A stretch of 64,000 bases of DNA, from NCBI GenBank assembly GCA_907165275.2, contig OU015653.1, positions 9,516,001 through 9,580,000 of the forward strand. The letters run 5' to 3'. The position numbers and the translations under genes are program-made. Source of the DNA: Zygaena filipendulae (Eukaryota; Arthropoda; Insecta; Lepidoptera; Zygaenidae). Below are positions 19,782-31,589 of this stretch, one piece after another. Numbering within the stretch: position 1 is the stretch's first letter; each line of letters starts with the position of its first letter. The notes beneath the pieces are model-generated. The model saw only the letters and a program-made list of their open reading frames with translations. It was not told the origin of the DNA and made no database searches.

Positions 19782-21082
19782 AGTCAACAGCAAAAGTAGA
19801 TGATCAAAATCAGAAATTCAATACTAATGAAGGAAGTTCGCGTCAGAACTGTGTGGCGTCGAAGTGATTCAAAAGTATGTGATTGTTAATTGTACCAAAC
19901 ATTTACTACTAGTACAGCTGTTTATTTATTCGTGATCAGTTTTGACTCCAAAAGTTATAAACTCAATTCGCATAAGAACTAAGAAGTGAAAAAAAATTTA
20001 AAACTTGTGAACAGTTAAAATCAAAATTAAATGATGAAACTGAGGCCACGGTTCAAAATAAGTATACTAAAGCAGATTTCCGTTAAAAACGTAAGAAAAT
20101 TATATTTCTTGATTATTTATAATATTTGAATGTATGAATTAATTAGCAATATGATAAAATATTTTTAATTTTTTTCTCTGCTCCGAGCTCCGTGCTGTTT
20201 TTCCGTAAAACATAACAAATTAAATTACTGGGATAATAGGCTAGTTTCCTAAATTTTTTTTTAGTCCGTTTTGTAGATTTTTAAAAAATATTGGACACGT
20301 ATTTTTTTATTTTTTATGTAACCAAAAAATAACGGAGATATATCAAGTCGAAATTTCACATGACGTCACGCCTCGCTACAGTTTGTTCGCACGTTATAGC
20401 GAGCTGTGACATCACGAGTCCCCCACCCTAAACTTTAATGCGCTTTATCTATGCATATTTCCATTATTATAAAATACGTGTATATTAAAAAATACGTGTC
20501 TTTTATTTTTTTATTATCTAACTGACGGACTAAATAGAATTTCGATTTTTTTACCCAGGAAACTAGCCTATTATAAAATAAGTATGGATGAAGTAGCTAC
20601 ATGTTTCATATCGATTGTGTCTTCAAATCTAGTTATTGCTGTAGTGTATAAGTCACTGTGATTGGAAATAAATGGTTTATTATTATTATTATTATATTGG
20701 CCTCATGATTACGTGGCCTCAGTTTCATCATTAATTTTTGATTTTAACTGTTCACTAGGTTTGAAAAAAATTTTTACTTCTTAGTTCTGATGCGAATATT
20801 GAGTTTATAACTTTTGGAGTCAAAACTGAGCACGAATATAGAAAGAAAGAAAGAAAAGGCATTTATTTGGAAATAGAGACACAACACAATTACAGTTAGT
20901 TTATAGGTACTTACATTAGAACAAGATATAATAAAATATTATGGCAGGTGTACTAATAGTAAACGTTTGGTATAATTTACAATCACATACTTATGAATCA
21001 CTTCAACGTCACACAGTTCTGACGCGAACTCCGTTCATTAGTATTGAATTTCTGATTTTGATCATCTACTTTTGCTGTTGAC
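19782..21082. repeat. Large inverted repeat (about 1.3 kb element)
   Basis: The left arm (19782 to about 20056) starts AGTCAACAGCAAAAGTAGAT. The right arm (about 20712-21082) ends ATCTACTTTTGCTGTTGACT. Both carry GTCAGAACTGTGTGG-like and TTTTGACTCCAAAAGTTATA sites in opposite orientation. The right arm is interrupted near 20838-20945 by a GAAAGAAAGAAAGAAAAGGC insertion, and a family X MITE occupies the centre. A single arm of the same sequence is at 13500-13760. Confidence 0.7.
20235..20572 (+). mobile_element. Family X MITE, copy 4
   Basis: The ends AATAGGCTAGTTTCCT and AGGAAACTAGCCTATT are perfect complements. This copy best shows how far the inverted repeats extend. Confidence 0.75.
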
Positions 21083-21584
21083 TGTAACTACGTAATTCGC
21101 TCACTCATAATATCTATGTCCCCTGACAACTAGAATCACATTGATAAAATTTTAATATTATTGAAAACCCGGAATTATCCGGAGGCGATCTACATTTACA
21201 TTATATTATAGTTACATGGTACATCAATTTCCCGGAATCACTCTACCTACTCCGGTCACTTGTCATAACTAGGTACACATTATTATGAAACTCATACGAT
21301 AAAAGCTATAGGTAAGTACCTACTTAGTATTTAATTTATTTATACTAAGTGTTTTTAGGGTTCAGTACTCCGAGCTCCGTAAGTGAAATGAAAAGGATGG
21401 AATCCTAATATTAATAATAATTAGTCTCTCCGTGTGCCATCATTTTATTTGGAATTTATTGGCACTAGGTTTCGAAGAATAGTTTGAAATATCTTTGTAA
21501 TATTATTTACCTACTCGTATTTCTAACCCACGACGGAACTCTTTTGTGTGCGTTGTGCGACACGCACGTAGCCGGCTTTTTTAG

Positions 21585-21592
21585 TATATAAG
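21585..21592 (+). promoter_or_regulatory. Putative TATA box of Gr-III
   Basis: TATATAAG lies 89 bases before the Gr-III start codon in an otherwise non-coding flank. A start of transcription about 25-30 bases further on would leave a short 5' leader. No equivalent box is seen before Gr-II or Gr-IV. The role is inferred. Confidence 0.4.
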
Positions 21593-21680
21593 TTGGATCC
21601 CTGGAAAAATTTAACTGTTCGAATTTTTATACTAAACGTGACACTTTATCGAAGACAACGTACACGATTCCTTACCAATA

Positions 21681-24600
21681 ATGAAGTATAGTGAATATCT
21701 TTCTGACGATATATTAGAGAGTGATTTTCTGAAACCGTTTGCACCGATTTACTTGCAACAATTAATTCTAGGCAGTAATCATGTGGACATACGGAGCAAT
21801 TTCGTGACACCCAAATCGATTAAACAAAAATTTTACGCGTTCATTTGGGTTGTAGTAACTTTAATGTCGTTATGGACTTACGAGAAGAGTTTTTACGATT
21901 ATTATTATTTCAACAGTAAAATGGTTTTTGTTGCGTTGAGTTTTACTGGTTTACTACAATACTTTTCATTTGTTTTAAGTATGATTTACAAAAATTTTTT
22001 TAATGAACAGAAAATGGTTGAAATATATTTAAATCTTCAAAAAATAGATCGCTATTTACGTTCTACACCCATTAATTCTTTTTATAGAAATCATTTTATT
22101 TTTACTATTTGTCTCATTGTACCAATAGACTTGGTAGTCGTCACGTTGTCGGCAATTTACCTCGACGATAGAATCCATAATCCGTGGCTAGCATTTATTT
22201 TTCCGATTGCATTTCTTAGCGTTTACACTGATATATTTTTGCTGATAAGCTTCGTATATCATCTAAGTGTTCGCTTAAGATTTTTAAATACAATTTTAAA
22301 AGAAAAAAAATTTAATGAGTCGCAATATCAAAATAATAATGAAAGCACGTTTTCTATTGATGATTTGCCGGAAATAGCATCGGATCCGAAACAATTAGTG
22401 ATTTGTCTTCGGATTATACTGGACACATTTAAATTAGTGTCCGACTTATTTAGTTTTCCGGTATGTTTTGTTTTTATTTACCTGCATATACCTTATAATA
22501 TTACAGAAACTTAATGTAAGAAATTACTAATTAATCAAATCAAATCAAATCAAATATACTTTATTGCACGCACACAGAAGAAAACACATATAACAAAGAC
22601 ACATATTACACACATATTACACATACAAAGAACATATTACACATATTACAAAGAATCATTGATTATAAAATCCTAATTAATGGACTGCTTTATCTAGATC
22701 TATAGCTTTATCTGTCGTTGCCAGATCATAGAATAGGGTACTTGCATGAATATTTTTTTTCAGTCTATTTTAAAGATATATGGCCTAAGTACTTAAACAA
22801 AGCAAGAAAAAGAAAAAAAACATATTCATAAATTAATTAAATAGAGCGTTTCAAAGTTCCTACTTTAGACCTTACCGCCGAAACGCGGAATGACGTCACT
22901 TGTTCAAAATTACGCCTTATTAATCTGTGATATAAACCATTCAAAAACTTCCGATGGAGCAATACTTTTTGTCTGATTTTGATATAGATATTTTGAATTT
23001 AGGCAGGGCGTAAAGCATCCCGACATTCTAGATTAGGTTAGGTTTATCCTGCTGACAAAGTTCCGCAAACCGAGCGAGCGCGTGTGTCGCGGCAGCGGCC
23101 GTTGATGCGCCAAATACTTAATGGTTTTAATGGTTAATATTTGTCACCATTTTTCTTTGGTGAATGCTGGCTGCTACCGCGGCACGCTCGCTACACTCGC
23201 TCAGCTCGCGCGACCTTGTCTAACCTAATCTAGAATGTTACTTTACCTAGTGCTTCAATAAGGTATTTGCATGAAATTTATAATAAGAAATTGAGTCTAC
23301 CATGTACATGAAATAATTCAAAAATCACATGAAATAATTCAAAAATAGGGCCCAAGAAAAGCATACTCGTGAAAGATTTACTAATAAATTATCAATAGTT
23401 TCCAAAATATTCAACTTTTAATTGAATATTGTTATAGTGAAACGGAACGTTGCACGTTGCAACGAAACACCAATCACAGTCACGCTTAACATATATTACG
23501 TCACTTTTATTTGATCAGGAAAATGTACCCTCTTTCAGGGAAGGCAAAACAAACTAAGTGCAAATAGTCAACACATATCTGGGGGAACGGTAGTGCCCCC
23601 GCCAAGACGAGCCTAGCCTAAAAGTGCTTCGTCGTTTTTTTAACCCTTATAACTTGGGTTTGGCTTATACCAGATAAACAAAATTCTCGGGATATATTGT
23701 CAATAGCGGACTTATTAAATAAATAAAATTTTAATTGCATAGCTTTAGATTTTATTGATATCTAAAAAACCCTGATTTCGTCACTGACTCACTGATGATC
23801 ATCAAAATTCATAGAAAGCTGAAATTTGGTATATAAGCTACTAACACAAACAACAAACAAATTATAAAACTTTTACCTTTTATCCCCTAACCCCTTAAAT
23901 TAGGGGATGGAAGTTTGTGTAAGAATTCCGCAATAGTATCTTGCAAAAAGGAATGAAATCCTACCAAAAAAAATTATTATGTAAAATGATGCCAAGACGA
24001 GACCATATGACGGGCACTGTCAAAAAGTTATCAGATGAGGCTTGGCTTTACATGAGTAGAGCCAAGCTTATAACTCTACACACTCTAACTCTACAAGGCC
24101 TAACTACTCAAACTCTACGCCTTAGTCAGAATATGTGGCTTGGCCGTTTCGTTATTACAAGAACAACAGAAAAGTTATTAACTGAGGATAAGTTTTTCAC
24201 CTTGAACCTTGAAAAGTGAATGGAGCGGAATGGTTAAGCCACATATTGTGACTAAGGTGTAAAGTTTGAGAAGTTAGGCCTTGTAGAGTTAGGGTGTGTA
24301 GAGTTATAAGCTTGGCTCTACATGAGATCTGATAACTTTTGACAGTGCCCGTCATAATTATGGTCTCGTCTTGGCATCATTTTATATGATAATGTTTTTG
24401 GTGGGATTTTACTCTTCCTGAAGTTTTTTACTTTAAAATGCATTGATAAGGTACATTTGGATTCTTTACTGGAACTTTTGAATGTAACTCGGCACAGGAA
24501 AGGCACCTTAATTTCTCTTTTGGATATTGAAGTTACTTATCTATCATTGTCACATGAACCTGTAAAAACGACAGTGACATCTCTATCACAGATTAATAGG

Positions 24601-27600
24601 CGTAATTTTTATCTAGTGACGTCATTCTGCATTTTGGCGGTAAGGTCAAAAGTAGGTACTTTGAAACGCTCTTTTTAATTTATTTATGCATATTTTTTTT
24701 TTCTTGCTTTGTTTAAGTAATAAGCCAAATAATAAAGACTGAAAAAAAAATCATGTAAGTACCCTTTTGTTTGGATAGAATTTTTATTACACATATTTTA
24801 TGGGCTTGGGCACCCTACATATAGTATGATAATGGTCAAACGTTGTTGCCGAAATCATCACACGTTGACGTTTAAACGATATGATAATATGTTTTAGCTG
24901 GCCCTATTATGAAATAGTTGCGTATGGGCGGCCACAGCATGAAAAATAACAATTCTATGATCTGGGCGCGACATATTTATTAGAGGTAAATTATGGATAT
25001 CAGGCGCGGATCCAGCTCTCAAAAAATATATGACGCCAAAGAATATACGAGGTCAGACACTTGTCACTTAACTATTAGTTAGATCCACGCAGGCAAAATC
25101 GTAGAGCGTATATGTAAGATGTTTGTCGATATTCGTTTATTAAATTTGATTCTCCGATGGCTCGTCGGTACATCTGGACAACTTTTTTTCATTGAGACTA
25201 ACATTTGGTTTAGGTAGAAAAAATCCGAACTAAAAAAGAAGAGTACCTTTAAATGTCTCAAGATAATAATACCTATTAGCATAATATTTACAATAATAAT
25301 TAGGATTGTGGGCATGCCACCGTGCAAGCGCCCACAAGGGTGGATCCACGCTTGATGGAAAACTGTTAGGTATTTTCTACTTACCTACCTACTTAAAGTT
25401 TGAGTTTAGAAGACTAGTCGGGGTTTAGTTTAAACCTTTTAGTTCCAGGAAAGGCCTAAGAGATAAATTTCACGACAAAACCCGTAGGTATATAGGTACA
25501 CAATACACATATCATAAAAATAAAATAATTAGTCATTGCATAAAACACGCCCTTTTTAATCGACTTCCAAAAAGGATAAGGTTAATGCGTTCGGCTGTAT
25601 GTATGTTTTTTTTTATGTACCTTTCACCAATTGCTCGCAGATGGTTGGACTTATTTGGAAAATTAGGTCCCATTGCCACCACTCAGAATCTGATGATGGG
25701 ATCTTGGAGAAATCGAGGGAACTCTTCAAAACTTATAGGCACCTTACCTTATAACACCTATAGCGATTTTTGTATTTTTATAGTAAATCGTTTATTTGCT
25801 TTCGGGAGAGTGCCCTCGATTTCTCCAAGATTCCATAATCAGATCCCGATTTCGTGCCAATGTGACCAATTTGGGAGTATACCCTTTCAAAAAAAAAGAA
25901 TTTTTCAAATCAGTCCAACCGTCTTCGAGAAATCGATGAACATACATAAAAAAAAAAACAGAGCCGAATGCATAACTTCCTTCTTTTTGGAAGTCGGTTA
26001 AAAATGATACACCTGTCGTGCCATCCGCAACAAATCAGTTAGTTGTTAGATGACTATACAATAATAATACACACATCAAAAGTGTCTAGGGATCAACATA
26101 TATTTTTGCAATAACTTTTCTCCTGATTGATATTAATTAAAATTTTCTTTAAGGATTCATCAAATAAAGTGTTTTCGTTTGTCACAGTAACGATAAACCA
26201 AGTCACCTTTGCATTAATAAAGAAATTTGCCCTTTTCCTAATAAAGGGATTTTTGACATTTGAACCACTAACATTAAAGTTCGAAAAAAAGACTGAAATA
26301 ACAGTTTTCTTTAAAATTTTATTGGGTAACTTAAACAATTAATAATCCGTGTTTCTACCGCGAACACTAACAACACAAGAACATCGGTTTGGCATACTCA
26401 AAATGAGTTCATCCAAATCACGCTGTGGAATGGCCGCCCATGTTCGTTGCAACAACAAAAAAAGGTCTTCTTGCGACTGGATACCCTCCATATTCGGCAG
26501 AGCTCTTCTCTGTAGCATATCCCATGCATGCTCAATCGGGTTCAAGTCTGGCGACTGAGCAGGCCAGGGCAGGACATTGATGTTAGCTGCGGCGAGAGTC
26601 TGTCTTACAACTCTTGCGGTGTGCGGTCGTGCATTATCATGCATTAACTGAAATAAGGGACCGATTTGCACTTGTAGAGGAACGATGACATCTGATACAA
26701 TCGTCTCAGCATAAATTTGAGCGCTGAGGTTGCCTCTGATCCAAATCAACTCAGTTCTTCCACCGATCCAAATACCCGCCCATACCATGATGGTTCCACC
26801 ACTATAAGGATGGACTTCCTGCCAGGATTTTTATCGCTGTTGGCGTCTAGGGGTTCTCCAGTGTCGTATACGTCTTGTATCCGGTCTCATACCAAAACGA
26901 AACTCATCAGAAAAGCACACGAAACGCCATTGTTCTTCTGCCCAATTTCTGTGTTCAAGGGCCCATTGATATCGAATCCTACGATTGTACATTGCTATAG
27001 GTGGTACCCGTAGCGGTCTTCGGGAATGAAGGTTCACTTCATGCAAGCGGTTTTTGACTGTTTGGTCGCTAATTAAGTTCCCTGAAGAGTGATGAAGCCT
27101 CACGGCTAACATCATGGCGGTTATTGTTGGAGCTCTTCGAGTTAAGATTTGAATGTATCGGTCTTGTCTCCGTGTGGTGCAGCGATACCGTCCTTCATGG
27201 CGCTCAGCCATGGTACCAGTGCTTCGGTAACGTGTCCAAAGTCGACTGATAACACTCTGACTTGTATTCAGAGCTAAAGCCACAGTACGTTGCCGGGAAC
27301 CAGCTTCTATCATTCCCACGGCTCTGAGCATTTCTTCCCTGCTTAAATGACGTCGCCGCTCCAAAATAACGTTGGTTTTAATCAGTAGTAGGGAAACAGT
27401 AGCACTAATAATGTCTTCAATGCGTTGTATGTTTTTATAGGGAAAATATTGACAGCTGATTTTCATCTTTTACTCGAATTTGATTGACAGTTCCTGATTC
27501 AAATTATGTAATGCACCAAAAAGGATCCATATAAATTTATAAAATCATAAATTTATTACAAAGCCACATCTCAATCTCAAGAAATCCACATAAAAATGCT

Positions 27601-30422
27601 TGATCCCTAGATACTTTTGATGTGTGTATTAAGCAGAAATAGAAGTCTCGCGTTGCGGAGTTGCCTCAACTTTGTTATTTAAATATTTAATCCCACCAAA
27701 AACATTTTCATGTAATGCCAAGACGAGACCATAAGATGGGCACTTTCAAAAAGTTATCAGATCTCATGTAGAGCCAAGCTTATAACTCTACACGCCCTAA
27801 CTCTGCAAGGCCTAACTTCTCTAGCTCTACGTCTTAGTCAGCATATGTGGCTACGGGAATAGTCCTGAATATACCTTTAATTACTTATTTTTCAGATTTT
27901 TAAGTATGTTTTTGAAGTATATACATGGATCTTTCTTGCAACAGAAGCGATAGTTTTCGGAAGATTAACTAATGTACGTACGTATCCCACTCCACTTCCA
28001 TTTCATAAATAAGTAAAATATAATAATGTTCTTTAAAGTCCTCTCATAAATGGTCAGATTTCAGATACTTATCAGTATCAATAGTAGTAATGAAGAGTTC
28101 AAACTCCTCTATATTTTGATTAATTTTAGCTCATGTCGCTGTCCCATGCAGTCATCTTCAGCACGTGGCTGATTTTTCATTGGATACTATTGATAATTAC
28201 GACAATTTTTTTTGATTGGTTTGCAAAACAAACAAAAGATATGAAATTATTATGTATATATGCACTTTCAAATCATTACGAAGGTAAGTAAAGTATAGTA
28301 AATACTTGATATTGTCATTCCATATAGCTAGCTTTAATAAATTACGGCTGCACTCAGAGTCGTTTTAATGATTACTTAATTTAAGTAAAGATTTTTTAAA
28401 CAGAACTGCCGCGATGAGCGACGTTTATTAAATTAATGTTTGTTGGAATTTAACTAGATTTAATTTAATTAGTTAAATGCCAACTAACATTAATTTAGTG
28501 AACGTCTCTGATTGCGGCAGCTTTGTTTTAAAATTCTTTAGGTACTCATAATTAAGTAATCATTTATACGCTACGGTATATGTACTGTAAGCGCACTCGC
28601 GCAGAAAGCGAGTGCCCGACGACACACTGCCACATTGTGCACCCAAAAGCAAGAACTGACAGACTTTAACAGACTTATGGGCGGAGCACACGATGCATGG
28701 CGTGACGTGATGCGTGCACGCACCAGTTGTAATGTATGAAACTTTAAGAAAGATGCCAGTGTGCACGTCGTGCGTGACCGACGTACCTACGCATCTACTC
28801 GTACACCGAGTCCGCACGCATGTGTAGCGGAGCGGCAACGTCACACACGCAATGATGACGTTGTATTCTATGGCGCTTCCTGTTAAGATGCCAGGGGCCG
28901 TATTTTTGAATCGCTCGAATTACTTTCGCACACTGAATCGTGAATACCTACTGATACATTTTTTTAAGCATTGACGTGTGAATCTTGCGATCAGATCGGG
29001 CACGCAGGCAGACGCATCAGTCATTGCGTTTACAAACAGAATACAATTTACGAGTTTATTTTTTCGCAATAAAGACATTTTTAAAGAAAAACTGATAGAA
29101 ATAGTTCGCAAATATAAGTCTCTACAATACCAAACATAAAGAGTAGGTACAAAAATAAAAGCAATATATTATTTTTAGCAATAATAACGCTTCTTCATCA
29201 GAACAACTGCTGTTTTCTATCATCTTTTCGCCAAATGCTCTCAACTCAATATGACTGCTATTAAGGTACCTCACATGCGCGTGCAGCAGTTACCTGCGTG
29301 ACGTGATGCGCGCACGTGCGACGTATGATGCACCGGTCTTGGCCGGTGTCACATGGCTCGCACGCAAGTGCGCACGTCACATCACACGTCACGTCACGCA
29401 TCGCATGTGGTATTGCCAGCCTTAATGCCGCGCGCTCAAGTACGCGACTACATCCGCGACTGATAATGACTTACAATGCACACACTGCGACGACATCCGA
29501 GGAGTCAGATTCGGGTCAGACTTCCGAGTGCTCACGACCGCGTCGTTGTGACTAGCTTCAGAAAAGGGGTGTTCACCGATTACTCAAAGATGGACGGACG
29601 GCTGGACGGATTTTGAAAACTCTTTTTTGTTTGAATGGGTAGGTAAACCTCGTAGCTGGTCCCATTGTTATGAAATCAGGATCTGATGATGCGATCTTGG
29701 AGAAACCAAGGGAACGCAAGCATATACCCATAATACTAACATTACGTGCATTTTGTCTTTTGAATTAAATTGGTATTTTGTTATTTTTCGCTTTTTAGCT
29801 CAGTGCATTTTTGTGATTATTGAAGTCGGTTTATTACTTAGGTTTACTTCTGGTAATGCTATGGGCCAGATAGAGCGCAAACAACGACTATTAGTCACGA
29901 ACTCACGATTGTAAGATATGGTGTGATTATCGCTTAATTTAAGACATGTAATATCAATGAACTCAAGAAATAAGGCTTTTACGTTATGGCCAAATGTTAA
30001 CTTTACCCATATATATTCAGATGAGTTTAGTATTTTGATCTCAAAGTTCGAAGAAACAAGGTAATGCTTTAGTTGTTTTATCTAGGAAAAAAAACAGTTA
30101 TTAGTTATAATATTGTCTTATGTTTTCACTATATGCATGCATAGGTATAATAGCGGAATTAAGTAGTCTTAAATATGTACAAAAATATAGTAAAATATGC
30201 ACTAAAGCAGCAGTAATTAGTTAGTTAATGATTAATTCGCAAACAATATTGTTCATAGGTGAAATTTATGATATGGCGAAGAAGATCATAAGTGTGGTCG
30301 AGACCACCAGCCAAGCTGTATCAATCTACGGGATGTTTGAATTCAACACTAAACAAGTTTTATATATATTTTTTCTCATTAGCAGTAACGCTGTCGTTAT
30401 AATTCAACTCTTCTTACATTGA
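21681..30422 (+). CDS. Gr-III: complete gustatory-receptor-like gene, 4 exons, 391 aa
   Basis: Predicted chemosensory membrane receptor. Exons are 21681..22460, 27896..27973, 28130..28283 and 30259..30422, with the same lengths and phases as Gr-II. Exon 1 ends CCG before GTATGT; the stop is TGA at 30420-30422. The N-terminus MKYSEYLSDDILESDF, the IRSNFVTPKS block and SIDDLPEIASDP match the other copies, but the membrane segments of exon 1 differ a good deal from Gr-II and Gr-IV. Exons 2-4 are nearly the same as Gr-I (for example IYDMAKKIISVVE and FEFNTKQVLYI), so this is the Gr-I type. Intron 1 is about 5.4 kb and holds a large inverted repeat and a Tc1-like element; intron 3 holds old repeats shared with Gr-I. 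Pairing of exon 1 with the distant exon 2 is inferred from order, phase and the absence of any other candidate. Confidence 0.85.
22534..22700 (-). mobile_element. LINE 3' end, reverse orientation, with CAAAT repeats
   Basis: AATCAAATCAAATCAAATC followed by TATACTTTATTGCACGCACA is the complement of the tail seen at 18640-18700. It is a second 3' end of the same LINE type, inserted just after Gr-III exon 1. Confidence 0.6.
23022..23240. repeat. MITE with CTAGATTAGGTTAG inverted ends
   Basis: The left end ACATTCTAGATTAGGTTAG is mirrored by CTAACCTAATCTAGAATGTT. The interior is GC-rich with GAGCGAGCGCG and CGAGCTGAGCGAGTG-like parts on opposite strands. Confidence 0.6.
23983..24405. repeat. Foldback repeat family G, best two-arm copy
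   Basis: The left arm begins ATGATGCCAAGACGAGACC and runs to ATATGTGGCTTGGCC. The right arm returns from TTAAGCCACATATTGTGACT to GGTCTCGTCTTGGCATCAT and TTTTTGGTGGGAT. The loop is about 60-80 bases. Confidence 0.65.
25560..26000. repeat. Common lepidopteran dispersed repeat
   Basis: It begins ATCGACTTCCAAAAAGG and ends CTTTTTGGAAGTCGGTTA, with GAATCTGATGATGGGATCTT and its complement between, so two copies lie head to head. Single copies of the same kind are near 4560-4640, 18970-19000 and 29640-29710. Frames here are not conserved. Confidence 0.5.
26070..27626 (-). mobile_element. Tc1-like (DD34E) DNA transposon, full length
   Basis: Inverted ends start CACACATCAAAAGTGTCTAG at 26070 and are mirrored at 27626 with one visible mismatch (GTATCTAG). 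The flanking dinucleotides are TA at 26068-26069 and 27627-27628, the expected target duplication. The paralogous intron of Gr-I (about 415-425) has the same flanking sequence without the element. One transposase gene fills the interior. Confidence 0.9.
26339..27466 (-). pseudogene. Tc1-like transposase with one in-frame stop
   Basis: Cut-and-paste transposase. The N-terminal part carries a helix-turn-helix region (REEMLRAVGMIEAGSRQRTV, then VISRLWTRYRSTG). The catalytic triad is visible as FSDEFRF, HDNARPH and NPIEHAWD; 34 residues separate the second Asp from the Glu, so DD34E. A TAA at 26831-26833 interrupts an otherwise continuous frame between QQR and KSWQE; the 14 residues after it are in frame with the downstream half. 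The length without the stop is near 375 codons from the first ATG, slightly longer than the usual 340 or so, so the true start may be internal. Probably inactive unless the stop is suppressed. Confidence 0.9.
27692..27850 (+). repeat. Foldback repeat family G, single arm
   Basis: It begins TCCCACCAAAAACATTTTCA and ends GTCAGCATATGTGGCT, about 45 bases before Gr-III exon 2. The partner arm is missing. Confidence 0.6.
28346..28560. repeat. Family P palindrome, copy shared with Gr-I
   Basis: Same diverged and truncated form as 3282-3560. The left arm starts CGGCTGCACTCAGAGTCG and the right arm is cut at TAAGTAATCATT. Shared ancestry with the Gr-I intron shows it predates the duplication. Confidence 0.7.
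28565..29720. repeat. GC-rich repeat shared with Gr-I intron 3
   Basis: Counterpart of 3565-4650, with the same GCGTGACGTGATGCGTGCAC module and the mirrored CACGTCACGCATCGCATGTGG-type module. Relative to the Gr-I copy it has an extra segment near 28900-28980 and other indels. No gene. Confidence 0.55.
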
Positions 30423-30544
30423 AATATCGGCTAAATAACATTAAGTCGCACTGTAGGCACTATAAGTTTGCACCAAATGGACTGAAACGTATTTTTATGT
30501 AATGTGTGTAAGTCTGTCAACCATAATAATTACCTACCTACCTA

Positions 30545-31483
30545 GGGGAGCGCAGGGTAATGGGAGCCTACTAAGGGAAAACTTGCATAAAAACCACATT
30601 TATTAACCTTCTTATAATTTTTAACTAGGAACTCTTAGAATGATCATTTAGGTATGTTTTAATCACAGTTAGAATTAATTTCAGCCATATATTAAGGAAC
30701 AATAACGATTTTACAAAAAAAGTCAATCGCTCCCATTACCCGACACGTGCGGTTAATGGGAGCCCATTTCACACTCATATGGGAAATGGGAGCCATAATA
30801 TTTAGTATTGCGCAAAAGTTAAACTAAACGTACTTTAAATGTGATCTTAGTTAGTTACTACTAACTATTTATCGTAACACAATAAAAAAATCAACTTTTT
30901 AAACAAAAACAAGAAAAATAAAGATAAAATTATCAAAGAAAACCATATGACCCAGATTTTATGGATCCAAACATAACGTACAAATATAAGAAACTGGACT
31001 ATCACTTCCAGAACATTCTTTATGGGCCCAGTTCCCGCAACTTCTGCATCGGAACTGTATGGGATCTATAATAGGAACTATGTCGTCTAGTGAGAGCCTT
31101 CCTCGGCTCCCATTTCCCGCTGACTGCCATTTTGAAACTTAATAATATAAATAATGTAATTCTAATTGCAATCGCAATTTAACACTTGCACTAGTTAGTA
31201 TATGAATCTACGGATGTAATAAAAAAAACACAATAAAATAACAATAAAACTTCATGCTTATCTTGGCGCTGGCAATCCACAATTTTTTATAAGCACCGAG
31301 CTAAAAACACATAATCGTCCCTCGTGACTGAACGCACGGCACTAACGGCTCGTGCTGGTTAGGCGAAGTTACACGAAGATTGACGGATGCGGCCGAGTGA
31401 TTACAATTGCATAAATATGTCTGCATTCCGTTAAATCACCGTAGCTCCCATTACCCGACCGCTCCCATTACCCCGCGTTCCCC
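30545..31483 (-). mobile_element. Pogo-like DNA transposon, internally deleted
   Basis: The inverted ends are GGGGAGCGCAGGGTAATGGG and the complement of CCCATTACCCCGCGTTCCCC, with two mismatches. Both ends abut TA (30543-30544 and 31484-31485). TAATGGGAGC-type motifs recur inside in both orientations. Only a C-terminal zinc-finger piece of a protein remains. TA target sites and this finger together suggest the pogo branch of Tc1/mariner. Confidence 0.75.
30959..31120 (-). pseudogene. C-terminal PHD-like finger of a pogo-type transposase
   Basis: The - strand reads LDDIVPIIDPIQFRCRSCGN then WAHKECSG and SYICTLCLDP before a stop. The C-x2-C, H-x2-C and C-x2-C spacing matches the small zinc finger at the end of many lepidopteran pogo/CENP-B-like transposases. 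The helix-turn-helix and DDE core are absent from the element. Confidence 0.65.
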
Positions 31484-31589
31484 TATTGTTGTCGTACAGC
31501 GCCTTCTTGTCCCAAACTAGGTACTTGTAGGTACTATAGGTACGTATCAGACAACTGATGTATCCATGTATGAATACATGCTTTTTAGG

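Larger units (their letters stand above)
13059..21680. other. Gr-II to Gr-III intergenic region
   Basis: No intact gene is recognised. The content is a partial family R element (13192-13360), a single arm of the large inverted repeat (13500-13760), the Gr 3' module (13850-15060, interrupted by two family X MITEs), a THAP-domain relic (15394-16105), a hairpin (15597-15655), two family S repeats, a LINE 3' end, a small MITE (19474-19653), a large inverted repeat (19782-21082) and the Gr-III promoter. Confidence 0.6.
22733..24967. repeat. Large inverted repeat element (about 2.2 kb) in Gr-III intron 1
   Basis: The outer ends CCAGATCATAGAAT and ATTCTATGATCTGG are complements. Inside, GGGTACTTGCATGA and TCATGTAAGTACCC start arms of roughly 190 bases that share AAACAAAGCAAGAAAAAG, AGAGCGTTTCAAAGT and GACCTTACCGCC in opposite orientation. 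The centre carries other repeats: a 215-bp unit at 23022-23240 and a foldback G copy. No transposase frame is visible. Confidence 0.6.

Noticed and set aside
23941..24219. 92-codon open frame
   Set aside because: It runs through one arm of a foldback repeat and is not kept in other copies.
24457..24678. 73-codon open frame
   Set aside because: It lies in the arm of the large inverted repeat and has no family motif.
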